Shown one piece after another: positions 15,901 through 23,657 of a stretch of DNA of 43,176 bases. The position numbers and the translations under genes are program-made. This DNA comes from an uncultured bacterium (GTDB taxonomy: Bacteria > Patescibacteriota > Minisyncoccia > Phycocordibacterales > GWA1-40-21). The stretch lies in assembly GCA_903823865.1 (NCBI GenBank), contig CAIJUJ010000008.1, forward strand, positions 1 through 43,176, in the 5' to 3' direction. The notes under the pieces are model-generated. The model had not been told where the DNA came from, did not search any database, and worked only from the letters and a program-made list of their open reading frames with translations. The first letter of the stretch is position 1. Each line of letters starts with the position of its first letter.

Positions 15901-18846
15901 TACTCGTTAACTATCTCTGGCACATACACAAATAATGGCGGAACTCTTACAGATGGTAAAGGTGGAGGGTCAATTAATTATGCTGGACCATGGTGGTTGC
16001 CTATTGATATTGGAGCAAGTAGTATTACTGTTACTTATTCAGCGAATAGTACTGAAGTCACAAGTGATTTGGTCTTAAGTACTAGCACTACTCTTTATAG
16101 GGATGCATATATTCATAATTTGACTTTAGCAACTGGTGGAACTTTAGATTTGAATGGACACACACTAAATATTTCTGGACATTGGTGGAATTTTAAAAAT
16201 ACTGGTGGAACATTAAACAAAAATGGTGGAGCAATAAATTATATATCCCAAATTCCATATCCTTCAGATATAAGTAGTGATGCAACAATTGACACATCAA
16301 TTACTCTTGATAGAGACCAAAGCGTTAACAATCTCACCTTAACTGGTGGTGGAACTTTAGATATTGGGAATCACACACTTACAGTTGCTGGGGCGTATTA
16401 TAATACCGGTGGAACTCTCACTGGTAATAGTGGAATTATGAATGTTCTGGGAGCACATTGGTGGGAACAAGTTAGTGCACCAAGTGGAGTCACAATAAAT
16501 TATTTAGGCAACAATAGTACAGATGGAAGTACAGATGCAACAATAAGTACTTCAACTACTCTTATAAAAGATTCTTATGTAAAAAATCTTACACTTGCAA
16601 CTGGTGGAACTTTGGATTTGGCAGGTCATACATTAAATGTTGCAGGTAATTGGATAAATTCAGGAGGAACACTTACAAGTGGTATTGGAGGCACAATTAA
16701 TCTTATAGGCACTTCAACACAAAGTATTTTTGGTACCAATACTTTCTATAATTTGACAAAAAATACTTCTGCAACATCTACACTCCTGTTTGATTCAACT
16801 GCTACAACTACAATCACTAATAATCTTATATTAAATGGAACCTCTGGTAATCTTTTGACTTTGAATAAATCTGGGGGTCAATTAATTCCAATTGATATTA
16901 GTGCGAATAATCCTGATTTTGAAAATTGGACTGGTGGAACATCATTTACAAATCCTTCATCAGATGGAACCGAAACAGCGAACCAGTGGAGGTTAGCTTG
17001 GGGAGGGGGGGCTTTCCCTGTGGTTGTAAGTAGAGAAAGTAATTTAAAAACTAGTGGCGACTATAGCTTTAAAGTAACAACAGCAGCATCTGGAGTCGGA
17101 GCAGCTAGCTGGGGTCAATGGGCGGGTTCATGGGGATGGGACTCTTCACACATACGTCAATATATAGGCAAAACTTTAAGATTGACGGGAGATGTATATT
17201 CTTCTGTTGCTAACAAAGCAGGACTATGGGTTACAACTAGTGGTAATAGAAATCCCAATTATCATAGTTCTCTAGTAACACAAACAAATACATGGACACC
17301 TCTATCAGTAGATTTTACCGTTCCGTCAGATGCAGCCACATTTCAATTTGGTTTGACTGGTAATAATCCCGGAAATAATGAAGTTTATATTGTAGACAAT
17401 CTTAAATTATATGAGATTCCTGCTATAGGTATTGGTAACCCCACTTTCAATATCAAATATACTGGTTCAGGAACTGTTTCATTATCACACCTTAATGTCG
17501 CTAGTTCGACGAACTTAAGCTCAACTCCATTTTTATGTACAAAATGTATAGATGGTGGAGGAAATACAAACTGGACATTTACAGCTCCCGAAACTCTTAC
17601 GTCAATAAGTATTCTACCTTTGGCTCCTAATGTTTATGTTGGAGCAACAACGACATTCTATTCGATGCCACTTGATCAATATAGTAATTTGTTTGCTACA
17701 ACTACAACATGGACTAGCTCTAGAATATCAGTTGGTACAATAAATTCTTCAACTGGATTGTTCACCGCTGTAGCAATAGGTACAACAACAGTTACAGCGA
17801 CAGCTGGAAATATTTCAACTTCAACTATCGTTACTGTAACGAGAATTCCTGCGAGATTAAATTCAATTACTATTTCACCACGGTCTTCAACTGTTGGACT
17901 TGGGTCAACCATAGCATTCGTTGCAACAACATTAGACCAATATGGTGCGGCGTATAATACTACAGTGACTTGGACAAGTTCAAAAGCTTCTGTCGGTGCA
18001 GTTGATAGCAATGGTCTGTTTACTGCCCAGGCTTCTGGTGCAACAACTATTACAGCTACTGCCGGAGATCTTTCTGCTTCAACTGGCGTAACGGTATCAT
18101 CACGCAGTAGAAGAGTTTCCTTAGTTGGTGTTGGTGGTGACACTGACACCTCAACTTCACTTGTCGACCAAATTGGTAAGGCTATTAGTGATTTATTAAA
18201 TCCAAAGCCAAAAGTTCTTACACCAATAAACACAATTGAAATTCCTGTAAATGTTCCTGAAGCACTTAAACTTCCAGAATTACCAACTTTTGGTGGAACT
18301 TCAACAAATTCTTTCTCTCTTGTCACACCAATTTCTGCATTTGTCTTTGCACCGCTTCCAGAGGAAATTTCAAGTATTTTGGCTAAATCAACAGGACTAA
18401 CAGAATATCTTGCAGCAGTAGGCGTTTCAAGAGTTCAAGACTTCGTATCTCTCGGCCGAAAACCAGTTCTTGTTTCAAGTACTTCTACAAAAGTTGGTTT
18501 ATTTAACATATCTAATGGAACAACAACAATTAATTCATATATCACTAATGATACAGATAATAAAATAATTCAAATTGTTCATGTCGCTTCTGGTACACCA
18601 CTCACCATTTCTTTTGTTACAACAAATAAAAATTCTGTAGTCGGTACATGGAGCAATAGAAATATTTCATATGTAGTAAATGGGAATAAAGCTACCTTTA
18701 AACTAATCGCTCCTGCACAACCTGGTCAATATTATCTCACCACGCAATCATTACCTCTACCTCTAGTAATTGAAGTTTTAGATATACAACCTGTAGTTAA
18801 GCCAGCAACTTGGTGGTCAATTTTGTTAGGTTGGTTTGGTTTGTAG
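9901..18846 (+). CDS. Giant secreted/surface protein: LamG-like domains, glycine-rich region, tandem beta-solenoid-like repeats, C-terminal Big2-like domains
   Basis: 2994 aa ORF (probable start MNLKNIRIN at 9901); N-terminal TM; two LamG-like segments (LMLHMGSDFTDSS..., LLLHMDTDFSDSS...), GGGGGG tract, repeated 'TLDLNGHTLNVSG' units, Big2-like TSITISPRSSTVGLGSTIAF. Confidence 0.85.
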   Translation: MNLKNIRINLYNISRKIIDTKLKIWFKSPLFNLSIILLLVVATSVVVVPKTTWKKIFSGHMFATVFTPPAGPSNLDGVITAATTTGTTFASTGTSTFSFRVYAYKNTEYGKVYTTNYDSITYAEPSAVGTINSIPVAAGSGYSQNDILNIIDGTNTSATVKVDQVGGVLGSITRGQISSDTRGTGYASGTIVTLVGGDAQIRLDSVDGVPGAIATTSAIRVIPDSGGSSYAVGDIVSINQDGGTGAEAIVTAVDAPETGVVTGVEAISEYLGSGYIVDVATTTAITGTGTGLSIDIDNISVGAITGWSWISRGSGYSTGSAACNGDQGSGAVFQIDSVSDSNNGITALELLNGGTNYTIGTFPLSGGNGDATVQVTSIATSATPYDLTLNWNPTDGADGYKVVVENDSVNGYAGNYSYDVGTSTTPSFTYTGTGGTAGIPLINIDAIIGSTGGIDNDTKLMLHMGSDFTDSSASAHTITTVGSVQISTEQKKFGTGSGLFNGSTDYLTAPASEDFNFGSGDFTIDAWVYLNSMPTADDWPGTWYNHFVVAGFGYPGSYAGYDFVIGQNNLIFQNDDIQVVSGPHGMITNTWYHIAVTRSGNVFSLFVNGDRIGESNNSSPTDVGSGFSVGAETTGEGAFFNGYIDELRISKGIARWTSDFSSSLPTAPYNAGENQNITLTENTLVGNITINSGATLDLNGHTLSVGGDFVNNGTFTANGGTIKFIGNTTISGSSVNTFNNINITGELTAPAGNMNVTGIWSNSGTFNNNSGTVTFLGDGTDITPGSSEFYNLKFNPTLVSSEEILVVAGGGAGGGRHSGGGGGGGVIDIPSASLTDGSYDVVVGDGAPTVMDGSAGLNGQNSSFSAGRKTETALGGGGGGAYASRGYGATGGSGGGGAGTGDNPGGPGSQPVTNDFGTATGYASAGGMGKGECPNDFRNAGGGGGAGGAGGDGVCPIDEGWGTEANSAPSGGSGLSIMNSCFAGGGGGSQWTDGGVPGNGPGAGGCGAGAGGSADPSGAGTGNGTAGTPNTGGGGGGSGQFAYAGYSGQGGAGGSGIVIIRYLTDPSIVGIGGTITTDGAYTVHTFTSSGTFSITHTLAGTSGTYTLSHDVTSNNIIINADGTLNLAGHTLNVSGNFANNGGTLVSNGGTINFISGQHWWNFLDTGVSNLTVSYNSTSTDISSDGAISGGTVTLTRDEYVQNLTIANGATLNLAGHTLNVASWFVPNGTIISNGGTINFISGQHWWNFLDTGVSNLTVSYNSTSTDISSDGTISAGTVTLTRDEYVQNLTIASGATLDLAGHTLNIAGHWWNFVNNGTLTNDAGGSINFLTTGGDLTVAAGTTVNLTQDQSVNNISIAGPTFDIYGNQTVVGGTLNLNGYKLYVSGTYTLITTSADISNYPDNPEYCWYWGGPDYCGTHNVSGSGTLNPGGGTIQLASGHWWDFPNNDGTIQFISTSTDISSDATIAAGTNVTLSRDSYVHSLTIAGPTFDIYGNQTVVGGTLNLNGYKLYVSGTYSLPTASADISNYPDNPEYCWYWGGDYCGTHNVSGSGTLTDSVGGGKIILLPDLSTNNNTDVTIPTYFGMELSTNSYIRNLTIASGASLDLKGKTLNLTGNYTNNGGTLTDSVGGGTINYSGPWWLPVDVGSSGIILNHLSNSDEGSRSAIINTDIKLYRDAYIDNLTLASGGTIDLNGFALNFYGTYINTGGTLTINGGTINFLGHWWDIMNSGLDGLTVNYLPNNTDINSNVTIGSSIDNNTKLLLHMDTDFSDSSGYNHAVTPAGGATTTTDTFALGSGSGYFPPEGSNAGSLEIPNSSDFDFGSGDFTVEAMIKPERYDGYQIVAQSGITSGNFSWAFHASWDVSYISFSYSTDGYDSHAYSELRTAYAFNIDTWYHVAVTRTGGKMYFFVNGILINIGGTAFTPTIYSTTEGLLVGAGFDQNYGGYIDEVRITKGIARWTSDFTPPAAPYGAGPSLMTLSQNSSVHNITIAPGATLDLNGYSLTISGTYTNNGGTLTDGKGGGSINYAGPWWLPIDIGASSITVTYSANSTEVTSDLVLSTSTTLYRDAYIHNLTLATGGTLDLNGHTLNISGHWWNFKNTGGTLNKNGGAINYISQIPYPSDISSDATIDTSITLDRDQSVNNLTLTGGGTLDIGNHTLTVAGAYYNTGGTLTGNSGIMNVLGAHWWEQVSAPSGVTINYLGNNSTDGSTDATISTSTTLIKDSYVKNLTLATGGTLDLAGHTLNVAGNWINSGGTLTSGIGGTINLIGTSTQSIFGTNTFYNLTKNTSATSTLLFDSTATTTITNNLILNGTSGNLLTLNKSGGQLIPIDISANNPDFENWTGGTSFTNPSSDGTETANQWRLAWGGGAFPVVVSRESNLKTSGDYSFKVTTAASGVGAASWGQWAGSWGWDSSHIRQYIGKTLRLTGDVYSSVANKAGLWVTTSGNRNPNYHSSLVTQTNTWTPLSVDFTVPSDAATFQFGLTGNNPGNNEVYIVDNLKLYEIPAIGIGNPTFNIKYTGSGTVSLSHLNVASSTNLSSTPFLCTKCIDGGGNTNWTFTAPETLTSISILPLAPNVYVGATTTFYSMPLDQYSNLFATTTTWTSSRISVGTINSSTGLFTAVAIGTTTVTATAGNISTSTIVTVTRIPARLNSITISPRSSTVGLGSTIAFVATTLDQYGAAYNTTVTWTSSKASVGAVDSNGLFTAQASGATTITATAGDLSASTGVTVSSRSRRVSLVGVGGDTDTSTSLVDQIGKAISDLLNPKPKVLTPINTIEIPVNVPEALKLPELPTFGGTSTNSFSLVTPISAFVFAPLPEEISSILAKSTGLTEYLAAVGVSRVQDFVSLGRKPVLVSSTSTKVGLFNISNGTTTINSYITNDTDNKIIQIVHVASGTPLTISFVTTNKNSVVGTWSNRNISYVVNGNKATFKLIAPAQPGQYYLTTQSLPLPLVIEVLDIQPVVKPATWWSILLGWFGL
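13342..13455 (+). repeat. 114-bp exact intragenic direct repeat, copy 1
   Basis: ggtggaacaatcaactttatttccgg...atatcaagtgacgga; identical at 13600-13713. Confidence 0.95.
13600..13713 (+). repeat. 114-bp exact intragenic direct repeat, copy 2
   Basis: Identical to 13342-13455. Confidence 0.95.
13967..14060 (+). repeat. 94-bp exact intragenic direct repeat, copy 1; near-identity continues downstream
   Basis: caattgcaggtccaacgtttgacatatacggtaatcaaacagtcgtaggtgg...gtaagcggcac; repeated at 14351-14444. Confidence 0.95.
14351..14444 (+). repeat. 94-bp exact intragenic direct repeat, copy 2
   Basis: Identical to 13967-14060. Confidence 0.95.
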
Positions 18847-18888
18847 TTTGTGGTATAATTTATTAGTTATTAATTTTTAAATACATAT

Positions 18889-19272
18889 ATGAAATTTGAA
18901 TCAGGAATTTTAGATAAGACAAAACTATTTACAAACTTCCTTTTGATTGTTTTAGTCGCTGGAAACATTTTTTTCAGTATTCAATATACAGAAGGTTTAA
19001 AACAACAAGATGTAACACAATCTGATAATACGATTGTGAGAATTCAAGCATCTAAACTTCTCAAGCTTTTTGTTGATGTAGTTTTGAATACTGAAGGACA
19101 AACTATTTCTTATAGTGATCGTGTTACTCTTGAAAATGATGTTGTACAAATGAATGACACAGACATTACCAAACAATGGGATACCTTTGTATCAAGTAAA
19201 GATGCAAAAACTGCTCAATCAAATGCTGTTGCATTTATGAAACTTTTGACGAATAAATTGCTGTTGAACTAA
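18889..19272 (+). CDS. Hypothetical protein with N-terminal TM/signal segment
   Basis: 127 aa ORF following the giant gene; LFTNFLLIVLVAGNIFFSIQYTEG. Confidence 0.55.
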   Translation: MKFESGILDKTKLFTNFLLIVLVAGNIFFSIQYTEGLKQQDVTQSDNTIVRIQASKLLKLFVDVVLNTEGQTISYSDRVTLENDVVQMNDTDITKQWDTFVSSKDAKTAQSNAVAFMKLLTNKLLLN

Positions 19273-19273
19273 G

Positions 19274-19330
19274 AGTGTCATTCCCGCCCCCGTCTTCACG
19301 AGGGTAAATTCAGACGGGGATCTAGAATTA
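19274..19330. repeat. Dispersed REP-like repeat related to 37681-37735
   Basis: gtcattcccgcccccgtcttcacgagggtaaattcagacggggatc; shares cccgtcttcacgagg(g/a)taaa with the reverse complement of ~37700-37730. Confidence 0.6.
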
Positions 19331-19337
19331 AATAAAT

Positions 19338-19372
19338 ACAAAGAGCGGCGCCTATGGCGCCGCTCTTTGTAT
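19338..19372. terminator. Terminator-like hairpin
   Basis: acaaagagcggcgcc-tat-ggcgccgctctttgt. Confidence 0.7.
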
Positions 19373-19388
19373 TCTCTTGTATTATTAT

Positions 19389-19408
19389 ATCTACGCCATG
19401 GCGTAGAT
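19389..19408. repeat. Perfect 20-bp palindrome, CCATGG-centred
   Basis: atctacgccatggcgtagat. Confidence 0.9.
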
Positions 19409-19428
19409 TGGTGTGAGTGAGAAAGAAT

Positions 19429-19450
19429 CAATTACGCCATGGCGTAATTG
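19429..19450. repeat. Perfect 22-bp palindrome, CCATGG-centred
   Basis: caattacgccatggcgtaattg. Confidence 0.9.
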
Positions 19451-19461
19451 TATAAAAAATA

Positions 19462-19501
19462 AACTGGCCACATATACGCTATAGCGTATATGTGGCCAGT
19501 T
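19462..19501. repeat. Perfect 40-bp palindrome
   Basis: aactggccacatatacgctatagcgtatatgtggccagtt. Confidence 0.92.
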
Positions 19502-19571
19502 CTATTATTAGAATAAAAGAGCAGGCAAACCCACCCTTTTATAATTTGCTTTTACATAGTAATATATAGGT

Positions 19572-20345
19572 ATGAAATATTTAGGTATAGATTATGGGGA
19601 AAAAAATATAGGAATTGCCATTTCTGATATAGAAGGAAAAGTGGCTTTTCCCAAAATAGTGTTGCAAAATAACGCTGAATTGACGAAATCTATTTTAGAT
19701 ATTTGTAAAGAATCTGAAGTCGAAGCCATTGTAATTGGTGAGTCAAAAGATTATAAGGGAGAGGATAATAAAATTAGTCCAAAGGTAATTTCTTTCAAGA
19801 GAGAATTGTTATCTTTAGTAAAACTTCCAATTTTTCTTGAGCCAGAATTTATGTCATCAATGCAAGTTGAAAAGACTTTTGGCAAAACGGGAATGCTCGA
19901 TGCATCAGCTGCATCGATAATCCTTCAAACTTTTTTAGATAAAGAGAATAACAGAAAAATTACAAAAGCAAAAAATGAGAAAGAACAGAAAAAAGCTGAA
20001 ATAAAAATTGAGGACAAAAAAATAACTTACGATGATTTTAAAAAAGTTCAGATGAAAGTTGGTAAAATACTTTCTGCTGAAGCAGTCGCTGGTTCTGATA
20101 AGCTCTATAAACTTTCTGTTGATTTCGCCGAAGGTGAACCAAGACAAATTGTTTCTGGAATAGCCAAATATTTTAGAGATGCAACACAAATAGTTGGAAA
20201 AAAAGTTGCCTTTGTTACAAATCTTGAAGCGCGACCACTTATGGGATTTTTAAGTAATGGAATGATACTTGCTGCAAAGACCGATGACAAACTTGCGATT
20301 ATGGAAGTGCCGGATTTTATAAAAGAGGGGACGGAATTGAGTTAA
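19572..20345 (+). CDS. YqgF/RuvX-like RNase H-fold domain fused to a C-terminal tRNA-binding domain (tRBD, CsaA/MetG-C-like)
   Basis: N-term MKYLGIDYGEKNIGIAISD...; C-term ITYDDFKKVQMKVGKILSAEAVAGSDKLYKLSVDFAEGEPRQIVSGIAKYF...NLEARPLMGFLSNGMILAA. Confidence 0.88.
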   Translation: MKYLGIDYGEKNIGIAISDIEGKVAFPKIVLQNNAELTKSILDICKESEVEAIVIGESKDYKGEDNKISPKVISFKRELLSLVKLPIFLEPEFMSSMQVEKTFGKTGMLDASAASIILQTFLDKENNRKITKAKNEKEQKKAEIKIEDKKITYDDFKKVQMKVGKILSAEAVAGSDKLYKLSVDFAEGEPRQIVSGIAKYFRDATQIVGKKVAFVTNLEARPLMGFLSNGMILAAKTDDKLAIMEVPDFIKEGTELS

Positions 20346-20352
20346 AAAACAA

Positions 20353-20967
20353 ATGGCAAACATTTTTCACATACTTGACCCAATGGTTATAATTAAGGCA
20401 CTCGGTCTCATTGGTGTTTTGATAATTGTCTTTGCTGAATCAGGATTATTCTTTGGTTTTTTCTTTCCGGGAGATTCTTTACTTTTTACAGCTGGCTTAC
20501 TTGCTTCTCAGCATTTAATAAATTTGGAAATCCTAGTAACCGGAGCCTTTATCTGTGCTGTACTTGGAGATAGTGTGGGGTATTGGTTTGGAAAAAAAGT
20601 TGGACCAAAAATTTTTACAAAAGAAGATTCAATTTTTTTCCACAAAAAACATGTAGAACGAGCACAAAACTTTTATAATAAATATGGCAATAAAACCATA
20701 TTCTTAGCCAGATTTGTGCCTATTGTCAGAACTTTTGCTCCGATTGTTGCTGGAGTTGGCCAGATGAAATACAAAAATTTTCTCACGTACAACATTCTTG
20801 GCGGGTTTGTCTGGGCCTTTGGAATGGTACTTGGCGGATATGTTCTAGGAGAAGCAATACCGAATATAGACAAATATATACTGCCAATAATTTTGTTGAT
20901 TATCTTACTTTCATTGTTGCCGATTGTTATTGAGACATATAGAGAAAAAATTAAGACAAAAATATAA
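20353..20967 (+). CDS. DedA family (SNARE-associated/VTT) membrane protein
   Basis: FFPGDSLLFTAGLLA, GYWFGKKVGPKIF, FLARFVPIVRTFAPIVAGVGQMKY. Confidence 0.9.
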   Translation: MANIFHILDPMVIIKALGLIGVLIIVFAESGLFFGFFFPGDSLLFTAGLLASQHLINLEILVTGAFICAVLGDSVGYWFGKKVGPKIFTKEDSIFFHKKHVERAQNFYNKYGNKTIFLARFVPIVRTFAPIVAGVGQMKYKNFLTYNILGGFVWAFGMVLGGYVLGEAIPNIDKYILPIILLIILLSLLPIVIETYREKIKTKI

Positions 20968-21028
20968 TTTGATATAAATACCTGCTGTTTTCGAAAGATG
21001 CTATTTTTGCTATAATTATATGTAGTTT

Positions 21029-22120
21029 ATGAAGAATAATTTTTTAAAAAAAATATTCCATGCACCAGATTATCTATCATTATCTGCAGCAGGTATTGAA
21101 ATATGTAATAAATCAATCAAATATACAGAGTTTATTGATGATAACAGGGAGATTCTGATAAAATCGATTGGAGAATTACCTATTTTAGCCGGAAGCATGA
21201 AGGAAGGAAATATTTTAAACCGAGACAATATCGTTGATACTCTTAATAGCATAAAGAAAAAATTATCTTATGACTTCATGAAAGCATCAATACCAGAAGA
21301 AAAAACATATATTTTTGATGTTCAAATATCGAAAGCTGCCAAAAATAATCTTCGAGAAGCGTTAAGTTATAAAATTGAAGAAAACGTCCCACTAAAACTA
21401 GAAGAATCTTATTTTGAATACGAAATTGTCGATGAAGATTTTAATCAAAGCGATATGATAGTAAATGTCTCGGTAATTTCTAAAAGGGTAATTGCAGATT
21501 ATACCGAGCTCTTTGAACTGTCTGATTTATTCCCAGTATCTTTTGAGGTTGAATCAAAAGTTTTAGCAAAATCAGTTATAGGAGAACAAGATAAAAAAAA
21601 TGTTATCATTTTGAATATTAAAGATGATTCAACTATTCTTGCCTGTGTTATCAACGGTTTTGTCAGAGTATCATCGTCAATATCAATTGGAGAAAATAAC
21701 ATAGTTGAGACGCTATTTAAGACAAATTTATTTAAAGAAAAAAAGGACATCAATAAATTTTTTCAGAGTGATTTTTCTTTTGAGACAGTATACACAAAAG
21801 AATCATATCTTTCCTTAATAAATATATTTTCAATTTATAAAGATGAGGTTGAAAAAGTTAATGAATATATCGTTAACAAATTTAGTAATACCAAATTATT
21901 TTCGGATGGAAAGATAGACAAAATAATATTGTGTGGAAAATGTTCAACTTTACCAGGTTTAGCTAAACATATTAACCAAAATATAAGAACTGAAGTTGTA
22001 TTGGCAAATATTATGAACAATATTTGTAATATAGAAAAATGTACCTACAACATCACTTTCCAAGAAGCGTTAAATTTTGTAACCCCGATAGGGTTAGCAA
22101 CAACAGCAAATAAACAATAA
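21029..22120 (+). CDS. pilM: Type IV pilus assembly protein PilM-like
   Basis: SLSAAGIEICNKSIKYTEF, LREALSYKIEENVPLKLEESYFEYEIV, actin-like GKCSTLPGLAKHI. Confidence 0.8.
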   Translation: MKNNFLKKIFHAPDYLSLSAAGIEICNKSIKYTEFIDDNREILIKSIGELPILAGSMKEGNILNRDNIVDTLNSIKKKLSYDFMKASIPEEKTYIFDVQISKAAKNNLREALSYKIEENVPLKLEESYFEYEIVDEDFNQSDMIVNVSVISKRVIADYTELFELSDLFPVSFEVESKVLAKSVIGEQDKKNVIILNIKDDSTILACVINGFVRVSSSISIGENNIVETLFKTNLFKEKKDINKFFQSDFSFETVYTKESYLSLINIFSIYKDEVEKVNEYIVNKFSNTKLFSDGKIDKIILCGKCSTLPGLAKHINQNIRTEVVLANIMNNICNIEKCTYNITFQEALNFVTPIGLATTANKQ

Positions 22121-22121
22121 A

Positions 22122-22664
22122 ATGCTAAATTTTTTACAACAAAAAAACAAAAAACAAATAATCACCGAATATTTATTTAGAGTACTGGTTATTAAATTGT
22201 CGTTTATTTTAACAGCCACTTTGCTGCTGATAATTCTATTTTTACCTTCATTTTTCTTCATAAAATATAAAAATACTACCTTAACCGATCAATCACTATC
22301 TGTACAAAAACAAGCAATAAATGTTAGCACAGATCCAATTATCTTAATAAAAAATGCAAATAAATTACTGGTTGCTCTTACACCAGACTTTTCAACAGAT
22401 TTATCTTTTAGTCATATTATTGACAAAGTTATATCATTAAAAAATAGTGGTATAAAAATCTTATCAATACAAATAAGTAATGATATTAATAAAACAGATA
22501 ATAAAATAGTTGTTGTTGGCGGTGTCGCAAATACAAGGGATGATTTAACTTTATTTCAAAAAGATATTATAAATGATGGCTATTTTAAAAATGTATTATT
22601 TCCTGTTGCAAATTTCATTAAAAATGCAGATTCTGAATTTACAGCGACTCTAACTTTAAAATAA
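22122..22664 (+). CDS. PilN-like pilus assembly protein
   Basis: Single N-terminal TM, ferredoxin-like tail, position directly after pilM. Confidence 0.55.
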   Translation: MLNFLQQKNKKQIITEYLFRVLVIKLSFILTATLLLIILFLPSFFFIKYKNTTLTDQSLSVQKQAINVSTDPIILIKNANKLLVALTPDFSTDLSFSHIIDKVISLKNSGIKILSIQISNDINKTDNKIVVVGGVANTRDDLTLFQKDIINDGYFKNVLFPVANFIKNADSEFTATLTLK

Positions 22665-22665
22665 T

Positions 22666-23226
22666 ATGCCCAAAAAAGAAACAAAAACATTATTGATTAC
22701 TATGGGAATAGCCGACCTTTTTATAATTGGTTTGTTTATTTTTATATATAATTATACTAATAATTTAATTAATGAATCGATAAATACTGAGAGTAATATT
22801 AAAACTGAATTACAGAAACAAGATGCAAGGATTATGATGAAAAATGATTTAATCTCTAGTGAAACATATCAAGACAAATTGAAAGAATACATTATTTCGA
22901 GTGGAGGGACAGTCGATTTTATTAAGTTATTGGAACAACTTGTTTCGAATAGCAATATTAAGTCCGATATTAAAAATGTTACAACTGAAAATGATAATAA
23001 AAATAATTTGGTTGGTACTGAATTAATAAGAATAAATATGGATGTGCTTGGCGAGTGGAAAAATGTCCAATTTTTTATCACTTTACTAGAAAATTATCCC
23101 TTAAAGATTGAAATAAAAAGTATTTCTTTAAATAAATTTTCTGACAATGTCGCGAAAGGGAGAAGTGTTTCTCAATGGGCAGGAAATTTCGAATTTACCG
23201 TTCTAAAATATAAAGATCAACAATAA
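22666..23226 (+). CDS. PilO-like pilus assembly protein
   Basis: N-terminal TM plus coiled-coil; FITLLENYPLKIEIKSISLNKF; gene order M-N-O. Confidence 0.55.
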   Translation: MPKKETKTLLITMGIADLFIIGLFIFIYNYTNNLINESINTESNIKTELQKQDARIMMKNDLISSETYQDKLKEYIISSGGTVDFIKLLEQLVSNSNIKSDIKNVTTENDNKNNLVGTELIRINMDVLGEWKNVQFFITLLENYPLKIEIKSISLNKFSDNVAKGRSVSQWAGNFEFTVLKYKDQQ

Positions 23227-23232
23227 AATAAT

Positions 23233-23562
23233 ATGATAAATACCTCAAAAAACAAAATATCGTTATCTAATAGAGGCAGTGGCATTCTATTTGCTTGGTT
23301 GGGTAAGATTATTAATCCTCAAAAAAACTGGATAATATTGATTATAATATTTACTATTTTAATTCTTATATCGCTTGGTTTTGATTTTAATTATTACCAG
23401 CAAATTGCAAGTGGAGATATGTATGTTGATATAAATAGAGCTGATCTCTCCATACAAAATCTAAAGAAAGATGAATTGCAGAAAATTTTGGACAATTTTG
23501 AAACAAAAAAGACAAGTATAGCAACACTAAAAGCTAAAAATTTAGTTGACCCTTCAATTTAA
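23233..23562 (+). CDS. Hypothetical membrane protein at the end of the pilus cluster
   Basis: 109 aa, one TM (WIILIIIFTILILISLGF). Confidence 0.5.
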   Translation: MINTSKNKISLSNRGSGILFAWLGKIINPQKNWIILIIIFTILILISLGFDFNYYQQIASGDMYVDINRADLSIQNLKKDELQKILDNFETKKTSIATLKAKNLVDPSI

Positions 23563-23585
23563 AACTGTTATATTGCATGTGCTTT

Positions 23586-23657
23586 GCCCTTGTAGTTCAA
23601 TGGATAGAACAGAGCTCTTCTAAGGCTTTGATGTAGGTTCGATTCCTGCCAGGGGCA
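23586..23657 (+). tRNA. tRNA-Arg (anticodon TCT)
   Basis: GCCCTTG...CAGGGGC acceptor, D-arm GTTCAATGGATAGAAC, anticodon loop CTTCTAA, T-arm GTAGGTTCGATTCCTGC. Confidence 0.9.

Noticed and set aside
17676-18326. 216-aa minus-strand ORF inside the giant gene
   Set aside because: Antisense to Thr/Ser-rich repeats, yielding low-complexity V/E-rich translation; shadow ORF.
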